A program made the translations under genes and the position numbers. Positions 41,684 through 51,301 of a stretch of DNA of 64,000 nt are shown one piece after another. This stretch comes from Paraglaciecola sp. L1A13. GTDB taxonomy: Bacteria > Pseudomonadota > Gammaproteobacteria > Enterobacterales > Alteromonadaceae. The stretch covers positions 1,984,001 through 2,048,000 of the forward strand of contig NZ_CP047024.1 in assembly GCF_009796745.1 (NCBI RefSeq), read 5' to 3'. The stretch's first letter is position 1, and every line of letters starts with the position of its first letter. Under the pieces are notes generated by a model that was not told where the DNA came from, searched no databases, and worked only from the letters and a program-made list of their open reading frames with translations.

Positions 41684-42552
41684 GCGTACTAATCGACAAG
41701 AACACCAAGGTTATCTGTCAAGGTTTCACTGGTGGACAAGGTACTTTCCACTCAGAACAAGCTATCGAATACGGTACGCAAATGGTTGGCGGTGTTACAC
41801 CTGGTAAAGGTGGTACAACTCACCTAGGTCTACCTGTTTTTAACACAGTACGCGAAGCCGTAGCAGAAACAGGCGCCACGGCGACTGTTATCTACGTGCC
41901 AGCACCTTTTTGTAAAGATTCGATTGTCGAGGCTGCTGATGCAGGTATCGAGTTGATCGTTTGTATTACAGAAGGTATTCCTACGCTAGACATGCTTTAC
42001 GTTAAAGAATACGTAAACGGTAAAGGCGTTCGCATGATCGGTCCTAACTGCCCAGGTGTTATCACCCCAGGCGAATGTAAAATCGGTATCATGCCTGGTC
42101 ACATTCATAAGCCAGGAAAAGTTGGTATTGTTTCTCGCTCTGGTACGTTGACCTACGAAGCGGTTAAGCAAACAACTGATGAAGGTTTTGGCCAATCTAC
42201 CTGTGTTGGTATTGGTGGCGACCCTATCCCTGGTTCAAACTTCATCGACATCCTACAGATGTTCCAAGACGATCCTAAGACTGAAGCAATCGTAATGATT
42301 GGTGAAATTGGTGGAACGGCTGAAGAAGAAGCTGCTGCGTTCATCAAAGCTAATATCACTAAACCTGTTGTTTCTTACATTGCTGGTGTAACTGCACCTG
42401 CTGGTAAGCGTATGGGTCACGCTGGTGCCATTATCTCTGGTGGTAAAGGTACGGCTGATGATAAATTTAAAGCACTTGAAGATGCAGGCGTTAAGACTGT
42501 TCGTTCATTGGCTGACATCGGCAAAGGTCTTCGCGAAATTACTGGTTGGTAA
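41680..42552 (+). CDS. sucD: Succinyl-CoA synthetase, alpha subunit
   Basis: 290 residues. The N-terminal CoA-binding Rossmann domain has [17 protein letters not shown], and [17 protein letters not shown] carries the phosphorylated His. [11 protein letters not shown] is the CoA-ligase signature. It works with SucC. Translationally coupled to sucC and closed by a strong terminator at 42572. Confidence 0.98.
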   Translation: MSVLIDKNTKVICQGFTGGQGTFHSEQAIEYGTQMVGGVTPGKGGTTHLGLPVFNTVREAVAETGATATVIYVPAPFCKDSIVEAADAGIELIVCITEGIPTLDMLYVKEYVNGKGVRMIGPNCPGVITPGECKIGIMPGHIHKPGKVGIVSRSGTLTYEAVKQTTDEGFGQSTCVGIGGDPIPGSNFIDILQMFQDDPKTEAIVMIGEIGGTAEEEAAAFIKANITKPVVSYIAGVTAPAGKRMGHAGAIISGGKGTADDKFKALEDAGVKTVRSLADIGKGLREITGW

Positions 42553-42571
42553 TCCCGTTTAGTCTTGATAA

Positions 42572-42598
42572 AAACCCGCTTTGAAAGCGGGTTTTTTT
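42572..42598 (+). terminator. Intrinsic terminator after sucD
   Basis: Stem AAACCCGCTTT/AAGCGGGTTT with a two- to four-base loop, followed by a run of seven T; it ends the sucABCD transcript. Confidence 0.95.
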
Positions 42599-42641
42599 AT
42601 GTCTATAGTCACGGCAAATAACGAAAATTCGCAGGTGGGAT

Positions 42642-43671
42642 TTAACTTAATAGCTTTGTTAGCCATTGATGTACTTTCAGTGATAGCTGATCTGTATAGT
42701 CACCCAATATTCCTCTCGCCGCTGTGGGAATATGACGTGCAGGATCATGGTCGTTCTCAAGTAGGTAATGTTCTAACATACTTTGCCAAGCTTGCTGTTG
42801 ATCTAAGGGTTGGCTCTTTAGTGCTTGTATTGCATGAATAAGCATAGGAAAAGGCTTTGCCGTTGTAACATAGTCGCTGTTCCACCAATAATTAATACGT
42901 TTTATCGCTTATTGATTCAATGTGATGCCACCAAGGGGAGGGGATGTAATTCGCATCACCGGGTTCCAGTTCCGCTGATAATCCTGCGGAATACGCCTGA
43001 GGATAATTAGGATATTTGTGTAAATCAGGGGCCCTTAAATCAACCAAACTGACGGGCTGCCCTGCAGGGGGGAAATCTAAGGGGCCAATATAAAGGTTTT
43101 TAATTTGTTGCGCAGGAAATAACGTAAATCTGCGTTTGCCGGCGGTGACTACCGCTATATTATGTGCTTCGTCAAAATGCGCCGCCACGGTAATCGGATT
43201 CCCTACCCAGATATAGAGATGACTACCAGATAGCAACGGATTATCGAGTTGCGAGCTCAGCCCAGGCAACGTTTCCCCTATTCGTGCGTTTTGTACGCAA
43301 ACGCTATCACTAGCTAAACGGGATTTATAGCGCTATATATTTGCCAGTGCTTGCTGCAGGGTTCCTTGAGTTTGTTGAAAATACCCCCCATCATGGCGGC
43401 ATCGTAAAACATACGTCCTTTAGTTTCTTTCGGCAAGACGATAACAGGTAGCGACTGGGCCTGGTCAAATTGACTTAAGTAGTCCACCAGAGCTTTATTT
43501 GATTGGCCTGCAGCCTCGACAATGGGCCAATGTTTGGCAAATCCTTAAAGCACTGCTGGTAAATAGTTACTCGTCACCTTTTGCGCGAAGTTCTCGGCTG
43601 TCACATCAAACACTTCCCTGGGATAAGGAAGCGCTTCCAACTGATATTTATTTTTTGGGGGGCTGATTCAT
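42642..43671 (-). pseudogene. Decayed cupin_8 (JmjC-like) protein gene
   Basis: Read from 43671 backward, three frames together make one cupin_8-type protein. The start is MNQPPKK, with a frame change in a C6/A6 run. Next comes EVFDVTAENFAQKV with an in-frame TAA before GFAKHWPIV, then KGRMFYDAAMMGGIFN. A frame change near 43325 leads to the core with YIWVGNPITVAAHFD, TAGKRRFTLFPAQQI and SPWWHHIESISDK. A further shift near 42890 precedes INYWWNSDYVTT and the C-terminus. The FPAQQIKNLYIGPLDFPPAG stretch is characteristic of the cupin_8 proteins often encoded beside TonB receptors and tryptophan halogenases. At least three frameshifts and one stop make it nonfunctional. Confidence 0.85.
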
Positions 43672-44027
43672 TTTCAATACAAAGTGTATATCTAAAAGCA
43701 TTAACCCCAAGGCTATCGCTGCAAACTATTCAAGAATAGAGTATCTGCATTTTTTATGGCTGTATCACCTTCTTATCCTTCCTCCTTCGCTGTTGCATTA
43801 AATATAGCTTTAATTCAGTGCCTTAATCTGTTTTGCATGCATAGTGTTATTTAGTGACTGTTAATAATATGTTGTTTATTTTCATTGAATACGTATGCAA
43901 GACATTGAGGCAAGGTAAGACTAAACGGTACTATCGCGGCAACTAGAACAAAGCTGTAACAATTGACTACAAGTTGTTAACCAAAATAACGGGTTAATTT
44001 CTGGGTCTAGAACCGGGACACTCATAC
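43672..44027. promoter_or_regulatory. Upstream region of the TonB-receptor/halogenase cluster
   Basis: 356 AT-rich bases without a gene I can support. TTGACT at 43963-43968 with AATAAC 16 bases later is a possible promoter for the receptor gene. GGGA lies nine bases before the ATG at 44028. No clear operator palindrome seen. Confidence 0.35.
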
Positions 44028-46943
44028 ATGAAAAATTTTAAACCTAATTTAATTAAAGCTGCACTTATCTCAAGTGGCTTTGCGTTTGGTATTTCACCTG
44101 TCGCATTTGCTCAACAAGCCAATGGGGACGCCGTTGGCGAAGACACTGAAGTGATTCAGGTAACAGGCATTCGGGGATCACTTATCCGGGCGCAAGCGGT
44201 AAAAATGGAGAACTCGTCTATTGTCGAAGCCATATCTGCCGAAGATATCGGTAAATTACCCGATTCATCTATCGCTGAGTCATTGGCCCGTTTGCCGGGT
44301 ATGTCTGGTGAGCGAGTAGGCGGACGTACGTCAGGTATTTCGGTCCGTGGTTTTAAAGAAGATTTCACTGGCACCTCGTTAAATGGTCGTGAACTCATCG
44401 GTATCGGTGATAACCGTGGTGTTGAATATGATTTGTACCCGTCAGAGATTATGACCGGCGCAACCATCTATAAAACCTCTGATGCTGCCCTTATGGTGCA
44501 AGGTATCGGTGGTACTGTAGATTTACAAACGGTTCGCCCGTTACAGGCACAAGAAACCTTAACGATAAACGGCAATTATGGTATTTCAGGTCGTGAATCA
44601 GATAATCCAGAATTCGATAACAAAGGCCATCGTTTATCCTTATCTTTTGTGGAAAAATTTGCTGACGACACTATTGGTTTAGCCGTGGCATTGGCGACAA
44701 CTGAGTCACCTAACAACCAACGTAAATATGGCGTGTGGGGCTATAACACAAACGACGATGGACAAATCACTCCATCTGGTCTAGACACACAAGCTATCAG
44801 TTCTGTATTAGAGCGCGACACAATTTCTGCTGTTTTACAGTTCCGACCTACTGAGGATTTAGATATTGTGATTGATGCCTTAGACATCAGCTATTCTGAT
44901 TCAGGTGTGATACGTGGTTTTATAGAACCTTTCAGTACGGGTACTGTAACAGGGACTGGTCTCAACACTACAGGCACGCAAGTTGGCGTCAACCCTGTTT
45001 TGAGAACGGATCCGTCGAAAAAAGACGGAGATTTACAGGTGTTCGGTTTAAACGTGGGTTATCACATTAATGACAACTGGTCAGTTGAATTAGATATCGC
45101 CAACAGTGAATCTACTAAGCGGGATTTGCGTGGTGAGTCTTATGCGGGTCTAGCGCGTTCAGGTGCATTGGATTCATCAGAGCTGGGCTCTCGTGAATTC
45201 CAAATGAGCTCAGATGGCGTGACGTTCACTAATTCATCAGGATTAGAAGCATTTTCAGATCCCTCTGCGCTGCAGTTGACTGGCCCCCAGGGATGGGGCG
45301 GTGGTTTAGCCAACTTAGCCGACCAATTTACCAGTACCGAATTAACGGCTAATGGCACGCCGTATAGCTATCTTAATGCGCAAGATGGTTTCTTAAACTA
45401 CGCCGATTTTAGCGAAGAACTTACGACCTATAAATTTGAAGTCGTTGGTCTGCTCGACGGTGATCTGTTCACCAAAGTGACGGCGGGTGTGAATTACAGC
45501 GACAGATACAAAGACAAAGTCAATAAAGGCTTTTTTGCCACGTCTTCATCGTATCCATCCTCTAGCGCTATACCTCAGGAATATCTTTATAGCGGCCTAA
45601 CCGACTTAACGTGGGCTGGTTTGGGCCAGGTAGTGGCTTATGATGGTTTTGCACCCTACCAAGATGGTGAATACACCCTTAATGATGCGGGCCTACTTGA
45701 GCCTGACCGTTTAGGAGACACTTACGTGGTAGAAGAAGAAGTCACCACGCTATACGCTAAAGTCGACTTTAATACCGAGCTAGGCGGCTTTCCGGTGATG
45801 GGTAATATTGGTCTGCAATATGTGCAAACCGATCAGTCCTCATCAGGGTATACGGGTGTTGTTGGTGCTAACTTTGCCGTGTGTGATGCCGATAGCGATC
45901 AGCAAATCGATGCCGATTGCGCCTTATCTGTAAGTACAGATTACAGTCATGTACTACCTAGCTTAAACGTCAGTGTGGAAGTGGCGGACAATAAATTTGT
46001 ACGTTTTGCGGCTAATAAAACCATTAGCCGGGCACGAATTGATCAAATGAAAGCGTCTGGTTATGTGAAATTTGATCAAAACATCGATCAAATCGCGGTA
46101 GAGAATACCCAAGCAGCAGTCGATACGTACGGTTCACCTTGGTCTAAGTTTGCCGGCAACCCGCTATTGGAACCATTTGAGTCCAACAACTTCGATTTGT
46201 CTTTTGAAAACTACTTTGAAGATGAAGGTTATGTCTCGGCGGCTATCTTTTACAAGGACCTAGTTAACTGGACGCGCGACGGTGACTTAGGTATTAATTT
46301 CCGTAATGATATTACCAACGATGGGGCTGATTATTTCATTCCAGGATTCCATGACCGTATTGCGCCAGAAGATGGTGAATACGGTCCTGCGGGAACATTC
46401 TATTCAGCAGGAGATGTGATCACTCCGCCTGATTTCGGAAGTTACTCTTTCTTTGAAGATGGTTTGAGCGGCGAAGTAAAAGGTTTGGAGCTAACAGCAA
46501 ACGTACCTTTAAATATGTTAGCAGATGCTTTAGAAGGCTTTGGTATTGCAGCTTCGGCTACCTTGATTGATGCTGAGCTAGATGACGGCACTGCTATTCC
46601 AGGGCAATCCGATCGCACTTACTCGGTAACAGCATATTACGCGATGGGTGGCTTTGAAGTGCGTTTGGCCGGGACAGACCGATCTGAATTCAGCACTTAT
46701 CAACGTGGTGGTTCAAACAAAATTGAAACGTCTACCCGTAATGCTGTGACCTTACTCGATGCGCAAATCAGTTATGACTTTGAAGATTCTGACATCGATT
46801 ATCTTCAAGGCTTACGTGTTTCACTGCAAGGCACTAACTTGACCGATGTGGATGAGGAAACCGTTGATGGCAATGGCATAGTGACCACACGTCGTCAATT
46901 CGGGCCGTCTTATATGGTTAATGTTAATTACGCCTTTTATTAA
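44028..46943 (+). CDS. TonB-dependent receptor (carbohydrate-cluster type)
   Basis: 971 residues. Signal peptide about 1-28 (AFA cleavage). A TonB box candidate is EVIQVTGIRGSL near 41-52. The plug domain has IVEAISAEDIGKLPDSSIAESLARLPGM and the conserved ISVRGF. The rest is a large outer-membrane barrel ending in aromatic Tyr-Ala-Phe-Tyr. Receptors of this class (Xanthomonas/Caulobacter type) import glycans or other large ligands using TonB energy. The two halogenase-family genes follow on the same strand after a terminator, and a cupin pseudogene lies upstream, as in many Alteromonadales polysaccharide loci. The ligand is unknown. Confidence 0.92.
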   Translation: MKNFKPNLIKAALISSGFAFGISPVAFAQQANGDAVGEDTEVIQVTGIRGSLIRAQAVKMENSSIVEAISAEDIGKLPDSSIAESLARLPGMSGERVGGRTSGISVRGFKEDFTGTSLNGRELIGIGDNRGVEYDLYPSEIMTGATIYKTSDAALMVQGIGGTVDLQTVRPLQAQETLTINGNYGISGRESDNPEFDNKGHRLSLSFVEKFADDTIGLAVALATTESPNNQRKYGVWGYNTNDDGQITPSGLDTQAISSVLERDTISAVLQFRPTEDLDIVIDALDISYSDSGVIRGFIEPFSTGTVTGTGLNTTGTQVGVNPVLRTDPSKKDGDLQVFGLNVGYHINDNWSVELDIANSESTKRDLRGESYAGLARSGALDSSELGSREFQMSSDGVTFTNSSGLEAFSDPSALQLTGPQGWGGGLANLADQFTSTELTANGTPYSYLNAQDGFLNYADFSEELTTYKFEVVGLLDGDLFTKVTAGVNYSDRYKDKVNKGFFATSSSYPSSSAIPQEYLYSGLTDLTWAGLGQVVAYDGFAPYQDGEYTLNDAGLLEPDRLGDTYVVEEEVTTLYAKVDFNTELGGFPVMGNIGLQYVQTDQSSSGYTGVVGANFAVCDADSDQQIDADCALSVSTDYSHVLPSLNVSVEVADNKFVRFAANKTISRARIDQMKASGYVKFDQNIDQIAVENTQAAVDTYGSPWSKFAGNPLLEPFESNNFDLSFENYFEDEGYVSAAIFYKDLVNWTRDGDLGINFRNDITNDGADYFIPGFHDRIAPEDGEYGPAGTFYSAGDVITPPDFGSYSFFEDGLSGEVKGLELTANVPLNMLADALEGFGIAASATLIDAELDDGTAIPGQSDRTYSVTAYYAMGGFEVRLAGTDRSEFSTYQRGGSNKIETSTRNAVTLLDAQISYDFEDSDIDYLQGLRVSLQGTNLTDVDEETVDGNGIVTTRRQFGPSYMVNVNYAFY

Positions 46944-46959
46944 TTAGTCGTGGGCAATG

Positions 46960-46994
46960 GGCCTCTCAGCGTTTTCGCTGCAGAGGCCTTTTTT
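46960..46994 (+). terminator. Strong terminator after the TonB receptor
   Basis: Long stem GGCCTCT-CAGCG/CGCTG-(C)-AGAGGCC with a TTTT loop and one bulged C, followed by six T. It ends the receptor transcript, so the halogenases downstream need read-through or their own promoter. Confidence 0.93.
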
Positions 46995-47067
46995 ATGATT
47001 GAATGTGCGTCTTTGCAGACAGAATGGGTATGATGGCAGATATAGACTGTATTAAAGGTAATAGTAC

Positions 47068-48576
47068 ATGCAAGGTATTGAACAAATGATGAAACCAATA
47101 CGCAAAGTCGTCATTGCCGGTGGGGGTACCGCAGGTTGGATGACCGCAGCCATGCTAAGCAAGGTGTTACAGGGACAAATTGAGATACAGTTGGTTGAGT
47201 CCCAAGAGATTGGCATCATAGGAGTGGGGGAGGCAACGATACCGCCCATTCATACGTTCAACACGTATTTAGGCTTAGATGAAAAGGAATTCTTGCGGGA
47301 AACTAAGGCTACTATCAAGCTAGGTATTAAGTTTGAGAATTGGCGAGTTAAAGACGAAAGCTATTTCCATACGTTCGGTGCCCCTGGTACTAACATGGGC
47401 TTTTGCAGTTTTCAGCATTATTGGCTCCGAGCAAAAAAAGACGGCATGTCTGCTTCTTTGTGGGACTTCGATTTAAATTACCTTGCTTGTCAGCAGCAGA
47501 AATTCAATAAGATTAATACCCCTAATCCCATATATGACATGCCTTATGCATATCATTTTGACTCAGGTTTATATGGTCAATTCTTACGTAAACTGGCTGA
47601 AAAAGCCGGCGTGGTTCGAACGGAAGGAAAGATAGAGCATGTGCAGCGTGACGCAGAGTCTGGCTATATCACCGCCTTGCAATTACAAAGCGGTCAGCAA
47701 ATAGAGGGAGACTTGTTTATTGACTGCACAGGGCAAAGAGGTTTGTTGATTAAACAAACGCTCGGTGTTGATTTTGAGAGTTGGCATGAGTATCTACCGG
47801 CGGATACCGCGTTAGCGGTGCCCAGCGAACGTTTCGAGCATACCTTGCCTTACACTCGCAGTATCGCCCAAGCTGCAGGCTGGCAATGGCGCATTCCACT
47901 GACTCACCGTAACGGTAATGGCTTGGTTTACAGCTCAGCGTATTTATCAGATGACGATGCCCATCAAACTTTGATGGGTAATCTAGAAACTAAAGCTTTG
48001 GATGAGCCCCGTAAGATCAGTTTCCAAACAGGCAGAACGGCTCAGCAATGGCATAAAAATGTGGTATCGGTGGGCTTAGCGAGTGGCTTTTTAGAGCCTT
48101 TAGAGTCCACCAGCATTCATCTTATTCAGTCAGCTGTGGTACGCCTGCTGAAAATGTTCCCCAATGATGGGATGGCGCAAAGTACCATCGATGCCTACAA
48201 TGCTGAGTCAAAAATCGAGTTTGAAACCATCGCCGATTTTATTATTTTGCACTACCACGTCAATGCGCGCCAAGACTCTGATTTTTGGAAAGACAGACGA
48301 AACATGGCTATTCCCCCACGTTTGCAACACAAAATCGCGCTGTTTCGCAGCAATGGCGCCATATTTAATGATGCCCACGACATCTTTCGGGATGCCTCTT
48401 GGTTACAGGTGATGTTAGGACAAGGCATCGAGCCAAAGGATTTTCACCCAGCGGCGAAGGTAGCCGGTGTCGCTGAGTTACGCACGATGATGGACAAAAT
48501 CGCAGCGGCCAAGCAGCAGCCTCTTAGCCAGATGCTGTCTCATGATGAGTTTTTAGCCCGCTATTGTAAGGTTTAA
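47068..48576 (+). CDS. Flavin-dependent tryptophan halogenase family protein (1)
   Basis: 502 residues. FAD-binding GGGTAGW is at 18-24. Lys84 in ATIKLGIKFENW fits the Lys that forms the chlorinating species in PrnA. The halogenase signature WxWxIP appears as AAGWQWRIPLTHR, and SGFLEPLESTSIHLIQ holds the conserved Glu-Ser. It should use reduced FAD, oxygen and halide. True substrates of these cluster-associated homologues are unknown and may not be free tryptophan. AAGG lies upstream of the ATG. One base separates its stop from the second homologue. Confidence 0.88.
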   Translation: MQGIEQMMKPIRKVVIAGGGTAGWMTAAMLSKVLQGQIEIQLVESQEIGIIGVGEATIPPIHTFNTYLGLDEKEFLRETKATIKLGIKFENWRVKDESYFHTFGAPGTNMGFCSFQHYWLRAKKDGMSASLWDFDLNYLACQQQKFNKINTPNPIYDMPYAYHFDSGLYGQFLRKLAEKAGVVRTEGKIEHVQRDAESGYITALQLQSGQQIEGDLFIDCTGQRGLLIKQTLGVDFESWHEYLPADTALAVPSERFEHTLPYTRSIAQAAGWQWRIPLTHRNGNGLVYSSAYLSDDDAHQTLMGNLETKALDEPRKISFQTGRTAQQWHKNVVSVGLASGFLEPLESTSIHLIQSAVVRLLKMFPNDGMAQSTIDAYNAESKIEFETIADFIILHYHVNARQDSDFWKDRRNMAIPPRLQHKIALFRSNGAIFNDAHDIFRDASWLQVMLGQGIEPKDFHPAAKVAGVAELRTMMDKIAAAKQQPLSQMLSHDEFLARYCKV

Positions 48577-48577
48577 T

Positions 48578-50077
48578 ATGTCAATCCCTTTTCAAATTGT
48601 GATCCTCGGCGGCGGCACAGCAGGTTGGATGGCCGCAAATTTGTTCGCCCATAAATGGGCGGATAAAGTGGCAAGCAAAGCATTGCAGATCAGTTTGATT
48701 GAGTCACCCGATATAGGAATAGTTGGGGTGGGTGAGGGCTCAACACCCACCTTGAAACGTTTTTTCGAAATGCTCAACATTCCCGATAAAGATTGGATGG
48801 CGAAGTGTAATGCGACTTACAAAATGAACATCGCCTTTACTGGGTTTAGTCCAGCATCAGGTATCGAGCGATATAGCCACCCATTTATATCGCAAATTGA
48901 TACGTTTACCCAACGTGCGTTTATGGTTAATAGTCGCACCCGGCGCATGGGATTAGATACCCATACGGCCTCAGAAGACTTCTTACTAAATGGTACATTA
49001 GCCAAGCAGGTGAAAGGGCCGCAGACCCCTGATAATTTCCCATTTAGCATTGAATATGGTTACCATTTTGACTCCCATCTGTTGGGGGCATATTTACAGG
49101 ATCATGCTATTTCCCTAGGAGTGATGCATGTTCAAGCTAATGTAGAGGCGGTGACGCGTCACCCAAATGGAGATATTGCGAGTCTGCAATGTAAGGACGG
49201 ACGAGACATCAATGGCCACTTTTTTGTAGATTGCAGCGGGTTTGCCAGTGTACTTATGCATAAAACACTTGGTGTTAAATTCATCAGTTACAAAGACAAC
49301 CTTTTTAACGACGCAGCGGTCGTTGTGCCGACTCCTATGGGCGAACACATTCCCGTCGAGACGATTTCCACGGCCCTTTCTGCAGGGTGGTGCTGGAAAA
49401 TCCCCCTGACTAACCGCTTTGGTAATGGTTATGTATATAGTTCGGATTTTATCGACGCAAACCAGGCTGAGAGTGAACTCAAACAGCATTTACAACTGGA
49501 GGATAACCAAGAGTGCCGGCATTTATCCATGCGCGTGGGCGCACTTGAGAAGCAATGGCAAAACAATTGTTTGGCGGTGGGTTTGTCTGCAGGATTTATC
49601 GAACCGCTTGAGGCAACAGCCTTGCACATAACCCAGATCGCCATAGAACAATTCATTATGGCATTTGAAGAGGGTGAATTTAGTAATCGCTTGCAAGATG
49701 AATTTAACCACAAGATGCACAAACGTTTGGAACGAACACGCGATTACATTGTTGCACACTATAAATTAAATACCCGAGACGACAGTGATTATTGGCGAGC
49801 AAATCGGTCTAACGTTCATTTGTCGGAGTCTCTAAAGCAAATACTCGATGTGTGGTACAAATGTGGCGATCTTGACAACGAAATAAAACGTCAAGATCTT
49901 ACTACGCACTTTAACGCAGTCTCTTGGAATTGCCTATTAGCGGGTTACGGCGCGTTTCCGCCCTTGGCGGCTAATCAACCCGGAAAAGGCGATTTATACC
50001 AAGAGCAAAATATTGCGCAATTTGTCCACGGCTGTGCTCTCAATTTCCAAAGCCACAAGAGCAATTTATTCCGCTAA
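48578..50077 (+). CDS. Flavin-dependent tryptophan halogenase family protein (2)
   Basis: 499 residues, a diverged homologue of the preceding gene. It has GGGTAGW at 11-17, Lys82 in NATYKMNIAF at the catalytic position, the WxWxIP motif as AGWCWKIPLTNR, and AGFIEPLEATALHITQ, where the conserved Ser after Glu is Ala. That last change may affect halide or substrate handling. It starts one base after the first halogenase, so the two are co-translated. Its substrate is unknown. Confidence 0.88.
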   Translation: MSIPFQIVILGGGTAGWMAANLFAHKWADKVASKALQISLIESPDIGIVGVGEGSTPTLKRFFEMLNIPDKDWMAKCNATYKMNIAFTGFSPASGIERYSHPFISQIDTFTQRAFMVNSRTRRMGLDTHTASEDFLLNGTLAKQVKGPQTPDNFPFSIEYGYHFDSHLLGAYLQDHAISLGVMHVQANVEAVTRHPNGDIASLQCKDGRDINGHFFVDCSGFASVLMHKTLGVKFISYKDNLFNDAAVVVPTPMGEHIPVETISTALSAGWCWKIPLTNRFGNGYVYSSDFIDANQAESELKQHLQLEDNQECRHLSMRVGALEKQWQNNCLAVGLSAGFIEPLEATALHITQIAIEQFIMAFEEGEFSNRLQDEFNHKMHKRLERTRDYIVAHYKLNTRDDSDYWRANRSNVHLSESLKQILDVWYKCGDLDNEIKRQDLTTHFNAVSWNCLLAGYGAFPPLAANQPGKGDLYQEQNIAQFVHGCALNFQSHKSNLFR

Positions 50078-50307
50078 AAATACTGCTGATATACCCTGTT
50101 AATCCACCCCAATGCTTCACTCAGTGAATTGTTGGGTGACAACTGAATTTAATATTTGGGCCTGATAGCTAATAACACAAACCCTTTACGAATTTTGACT
50201 ATCGATTTAAGTAGGATTATCTCTACACTTATTGCTCGTTTACAAAAAAACAACAATTGGCTGCTGCTTAAATTACTGAGCATTTAGCAAAGAGGGCGAT
50301 ATTAAAA

Positions 50308-51177
50308 ATGGTAATCCCAAAAAAGGTGCTGGCAGCTTGTATGACTCTAAGCATAAGTAGCTCAGCGTTTGCTCAAGACAAAGCAGAACAATCATTACAG
50401 CATCCACTTCATAAACAGCAATGGACTTCACTTTTCAATGGTAACGATTTTACTGGTTGGGAAACTTATGTGAGCTATCAACCGAAAGACAGTAAGTATC
50501 AGGATCCTGCGGACGTCCCAGTACGCGGCTTAAATATTGACCCCAAAAATGTATTTAGTGTGCAAGACGGATTAATGCGCATTTCTGGAGAGGAGTGGGG
50601 TGGTATTAGCACGATTGAAGAGTACGGCAAATTTCATCTGAAATTCGAGGTGAAATGGGGAGATCTAAAATGGCCACCTAGAGAGCGTCAACCACGAGAC
50701 AGCGGGGTATTATATTTTGCTACGGGTAAGCCCGGGGCGTCTATGAATCATTGGTTGCGCAGTCACGAAATGCAAATTCAAGTGGGTGACAGTGGTGACT
50801 ATCACAGTTTAGACGGGGTTATTATAGATGCACATTGCGGCGCCGCTAATCAAGGTGACTGGCATTTTTATCGTTACGCACCTGATATGCCCCTATGCCT
50901 AAATATTGCCAATCGTGTATTAAAACGGGGTGATTTTGAGAAACCGATAGGACAATGGGACACTATGGAAGTTCTCGCCGATGACAATACCATCATACAT
51001 AAAATTAACGGTAAAGAAGTGTTCCGAGCTTCCAATTCTCGGCAAAAAATTGATGAGCAAATAGTGCCGTTAACCAAGGGCAAGATCCAATTTCAATCTG
51101 AAGGCGCGGAGGTGTTTTATCGCAATATCCAGATTAGAATGTTAGATGAGCCTATAGATGCACTTATAACGAAGTAA
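50308..51177 (+). CDS. Secreted DUF1080 (3-keto-disaccharide hydrolase-like) protein
   Basis: 289 residues with a signal peptide (about 1-22). The DUF1080 concanavalin-like domain begins WTSLFNGNDFTGWETY and carries EYGKFHLKFEVKWG, DSGVLYF and HEMQIQVGDSGDYH. Members hydrolyse 3-keto-glycosides or bind glycans in the periplasm. A 230-base gap separates it from the halogenases. It is convergent with the esterase-like gene. Activity is inferred from family. Confidence 0.85.
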   Translation: MVIPKKVLAACMTLSISSSAFAQDKAEQSLQHPLHKQQWTSLFNGNDFTGWETYVSYQPKDSKYQDPADVPVRGLNIDPKNVFSVQDGLMRISGEEWGGISTIEEYGKFHLKFEVKWGDLKWPPRERQPRDSGVLYFATGKPGASMNHWLRSHEMQIQVGDSGDYHSLDGVIIDAHCGAANQGDWHFYRYAPDMPLCLNIANRVLKRGDFEKPIGQWDTMEVLADDNTIIHKINGKEVFRASNSRQKIDEQIVPLTKGKIQFQSEGAEVFYRNIQIRMLDEPIDALITK

Positions 51178-51301
51178 ATCAGTTGGTTAAAGCGTGTTTA
51201 ATTAGAACATTTTATTCCAGCAACGGTTAACGTCATTCAGGTTAGCCTTGCTGCGAAAAAACTCAGCATACACATAGATCAACCTCCACAAGGCCAGTGC
51301 T

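Noticed and set aside
42581..42841. Plus-strand open frame after sucD
   Set aside because: It begins inside the sucD terminator T-run and is antisense to the cupin_8 pseudogene, whose protein remnants are clear.
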